Below, piece after piece: positions 63,784 to 64,000 of a DNA stretch of 64,000 nt (within the stretch, counting starts at the first letter, position 1; each line of letters opens with the position of its first letter). The DNA is from Deltaproteobacteria bacterium. GTDB taxonomy: Bacteria; Myxococcota_A; Polyangia; JAAYKL01. The notes beneath the pieces were generated by a model. The model ran no database searches. It had not been told where the DNA came from and saw only the letters and a program-made list of their open reading frames with translations. Location: NCBI GenBank assembly GCA_030595125.1, contig JAUVDV010000010.1, positions 1 to 64,000 of the forward strand, given 5' to 3'. Position numbers and translations under genes: made by a program.

Positions 63784-64000
63784 ATGATCAAGTTGCAGGC
63801 GATGACGACATCGATCAAAAAAAGTTCGTCCGTCCGCGCAAACGCGGTAGCCGTTGCAGTTATCATGGCGGCTTCGATTGCGGTGACCCTGCCCTCCCTG
63901 GACGGTGAGTTCCTCAACTGGGACGACGATCGGTTTGTGGTGAACAACCCTCACGTTTCGACACTCAGCCTCGAGAACGTAGGGTGGGCGTTCGAGGAAG
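63784..64000 (+). CDS. Membrane protein, N-terminal part (TMTC/PMT-like), cut by window end
   Basis: 72 residues visible. One membrane helix (AVAVAVIMAASIAVTLPSL) then GEFLNWDDDRFVVNNPHVSTLS. The 'F.NWDDD.Y...NP.V..L....V..AF' pattern is typical of large membrane proteins with C-terminal TPRs (O-mannosyltransferase/TMTC-like). Too little is visible to say more. Confidence 0.7.
   Translation, partial: MIKLQAMTTSIKKSSSVRANAVAVAVIMAASIAVTLPSLDGEFLNWDDDRFVVNNPHVSTLSLENVGWAFEE

Overview
The window looks like a chromosome fragment of an uncultured, GC-rich Gram-negative bacterium of the myxobacterial/deltaproteobacterial type. The evidence is outer-membrane machinery (BamA, Skp, LpxD-FabZ-LpxA), Myxococcus-type paralogous domains (TIGR02266-like PilZ proteins, an AgmX/PglI-like C-terminal domain), a Ser/Thr protein kinase, a two-subunit methylmalonyl-CoA mutase with MeaB, and eight lipoproteins with a long (S/T)D-repeat stalk behind the lipobox. 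No taxonomic marker beyond leuS and one tRNA-Leu is present, so the placement is inference.

Layout. 1-2.7 kb: end of leuS, map and a small thiamine-binding-type protein. 2.7-7.15 kb: an accessory island with a lone antitoxin-like gene bracketed by a 47-bp direct repeat, a phospholipase-D remnant, and a two-gene cassette (5-methylcytosine methyltransferase plus GHKL ATPase-nuclease fusion) bounded by integron-like sites and followed by a 43-bp tandem repeat array. 7.2-14.9 kb: a BRCT protein, a leucine-repeat lipoprotein, PssA, PilZ, a SprT-like protease, a lytic transglycosylase and an acyltransferase. 15.0-18.0 kb: an ArsR-controlled operon (permease, small thioredoxin, CcdA, thioredoxin-like lipoprotein). 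18.0-25.1 kb: MeaB, a porin-like protein and the MutA/MutB operon with a GH114-like lipoprotein fused to its 3' end. 25.2-33 kb: a kinase, a repeat-rich lipoprotein, a probable selenocysteine-containing thioredoxin-like lipoprotein, stalked lipoproteins, an M49-like peptidase and a DUF433/DUF5615 toxin-antitoxin pair. 33-41.2 kb: the bamA-skp-[gdhA]-lpxD-fabZ-lpxA envelope cluster, interrupted by gdhA. 41.8-47.7 kb: a four-gene operon joining a response-regulator/TPR protein, an AgmX-like protein and two type III export subunits (SctS/SctT), plus a double PilZ protein. 47.8-56.3 kb: lipoproteins, a large S41 peptidase operon, tRNA-Leu(UAG) and a VWA lipoprotein. 56.3-64 kb: RraA-like protein, a lipoprotein, a GlmL (MutL-type ASKHA) operon, a YgiQ radical SAM protein, another stalked lipoprotein and the start of a membrane protein.

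Intergenic space is unusually structured. At least four families of small palindromic or inverted-repeat elements occur (160 bp, 162 bp and 229 bp elements, and a dispersed hairpin found three times, once inside a gene), and most sit within a few bases of a stop codon.

The two observations I rate highest are an in-frame TGA giving a U-x-x-C redox motif at 28044-28046, and the methyltransferase/GHKL-nuclease pair packaged like an integron cassette at 3375-6728.
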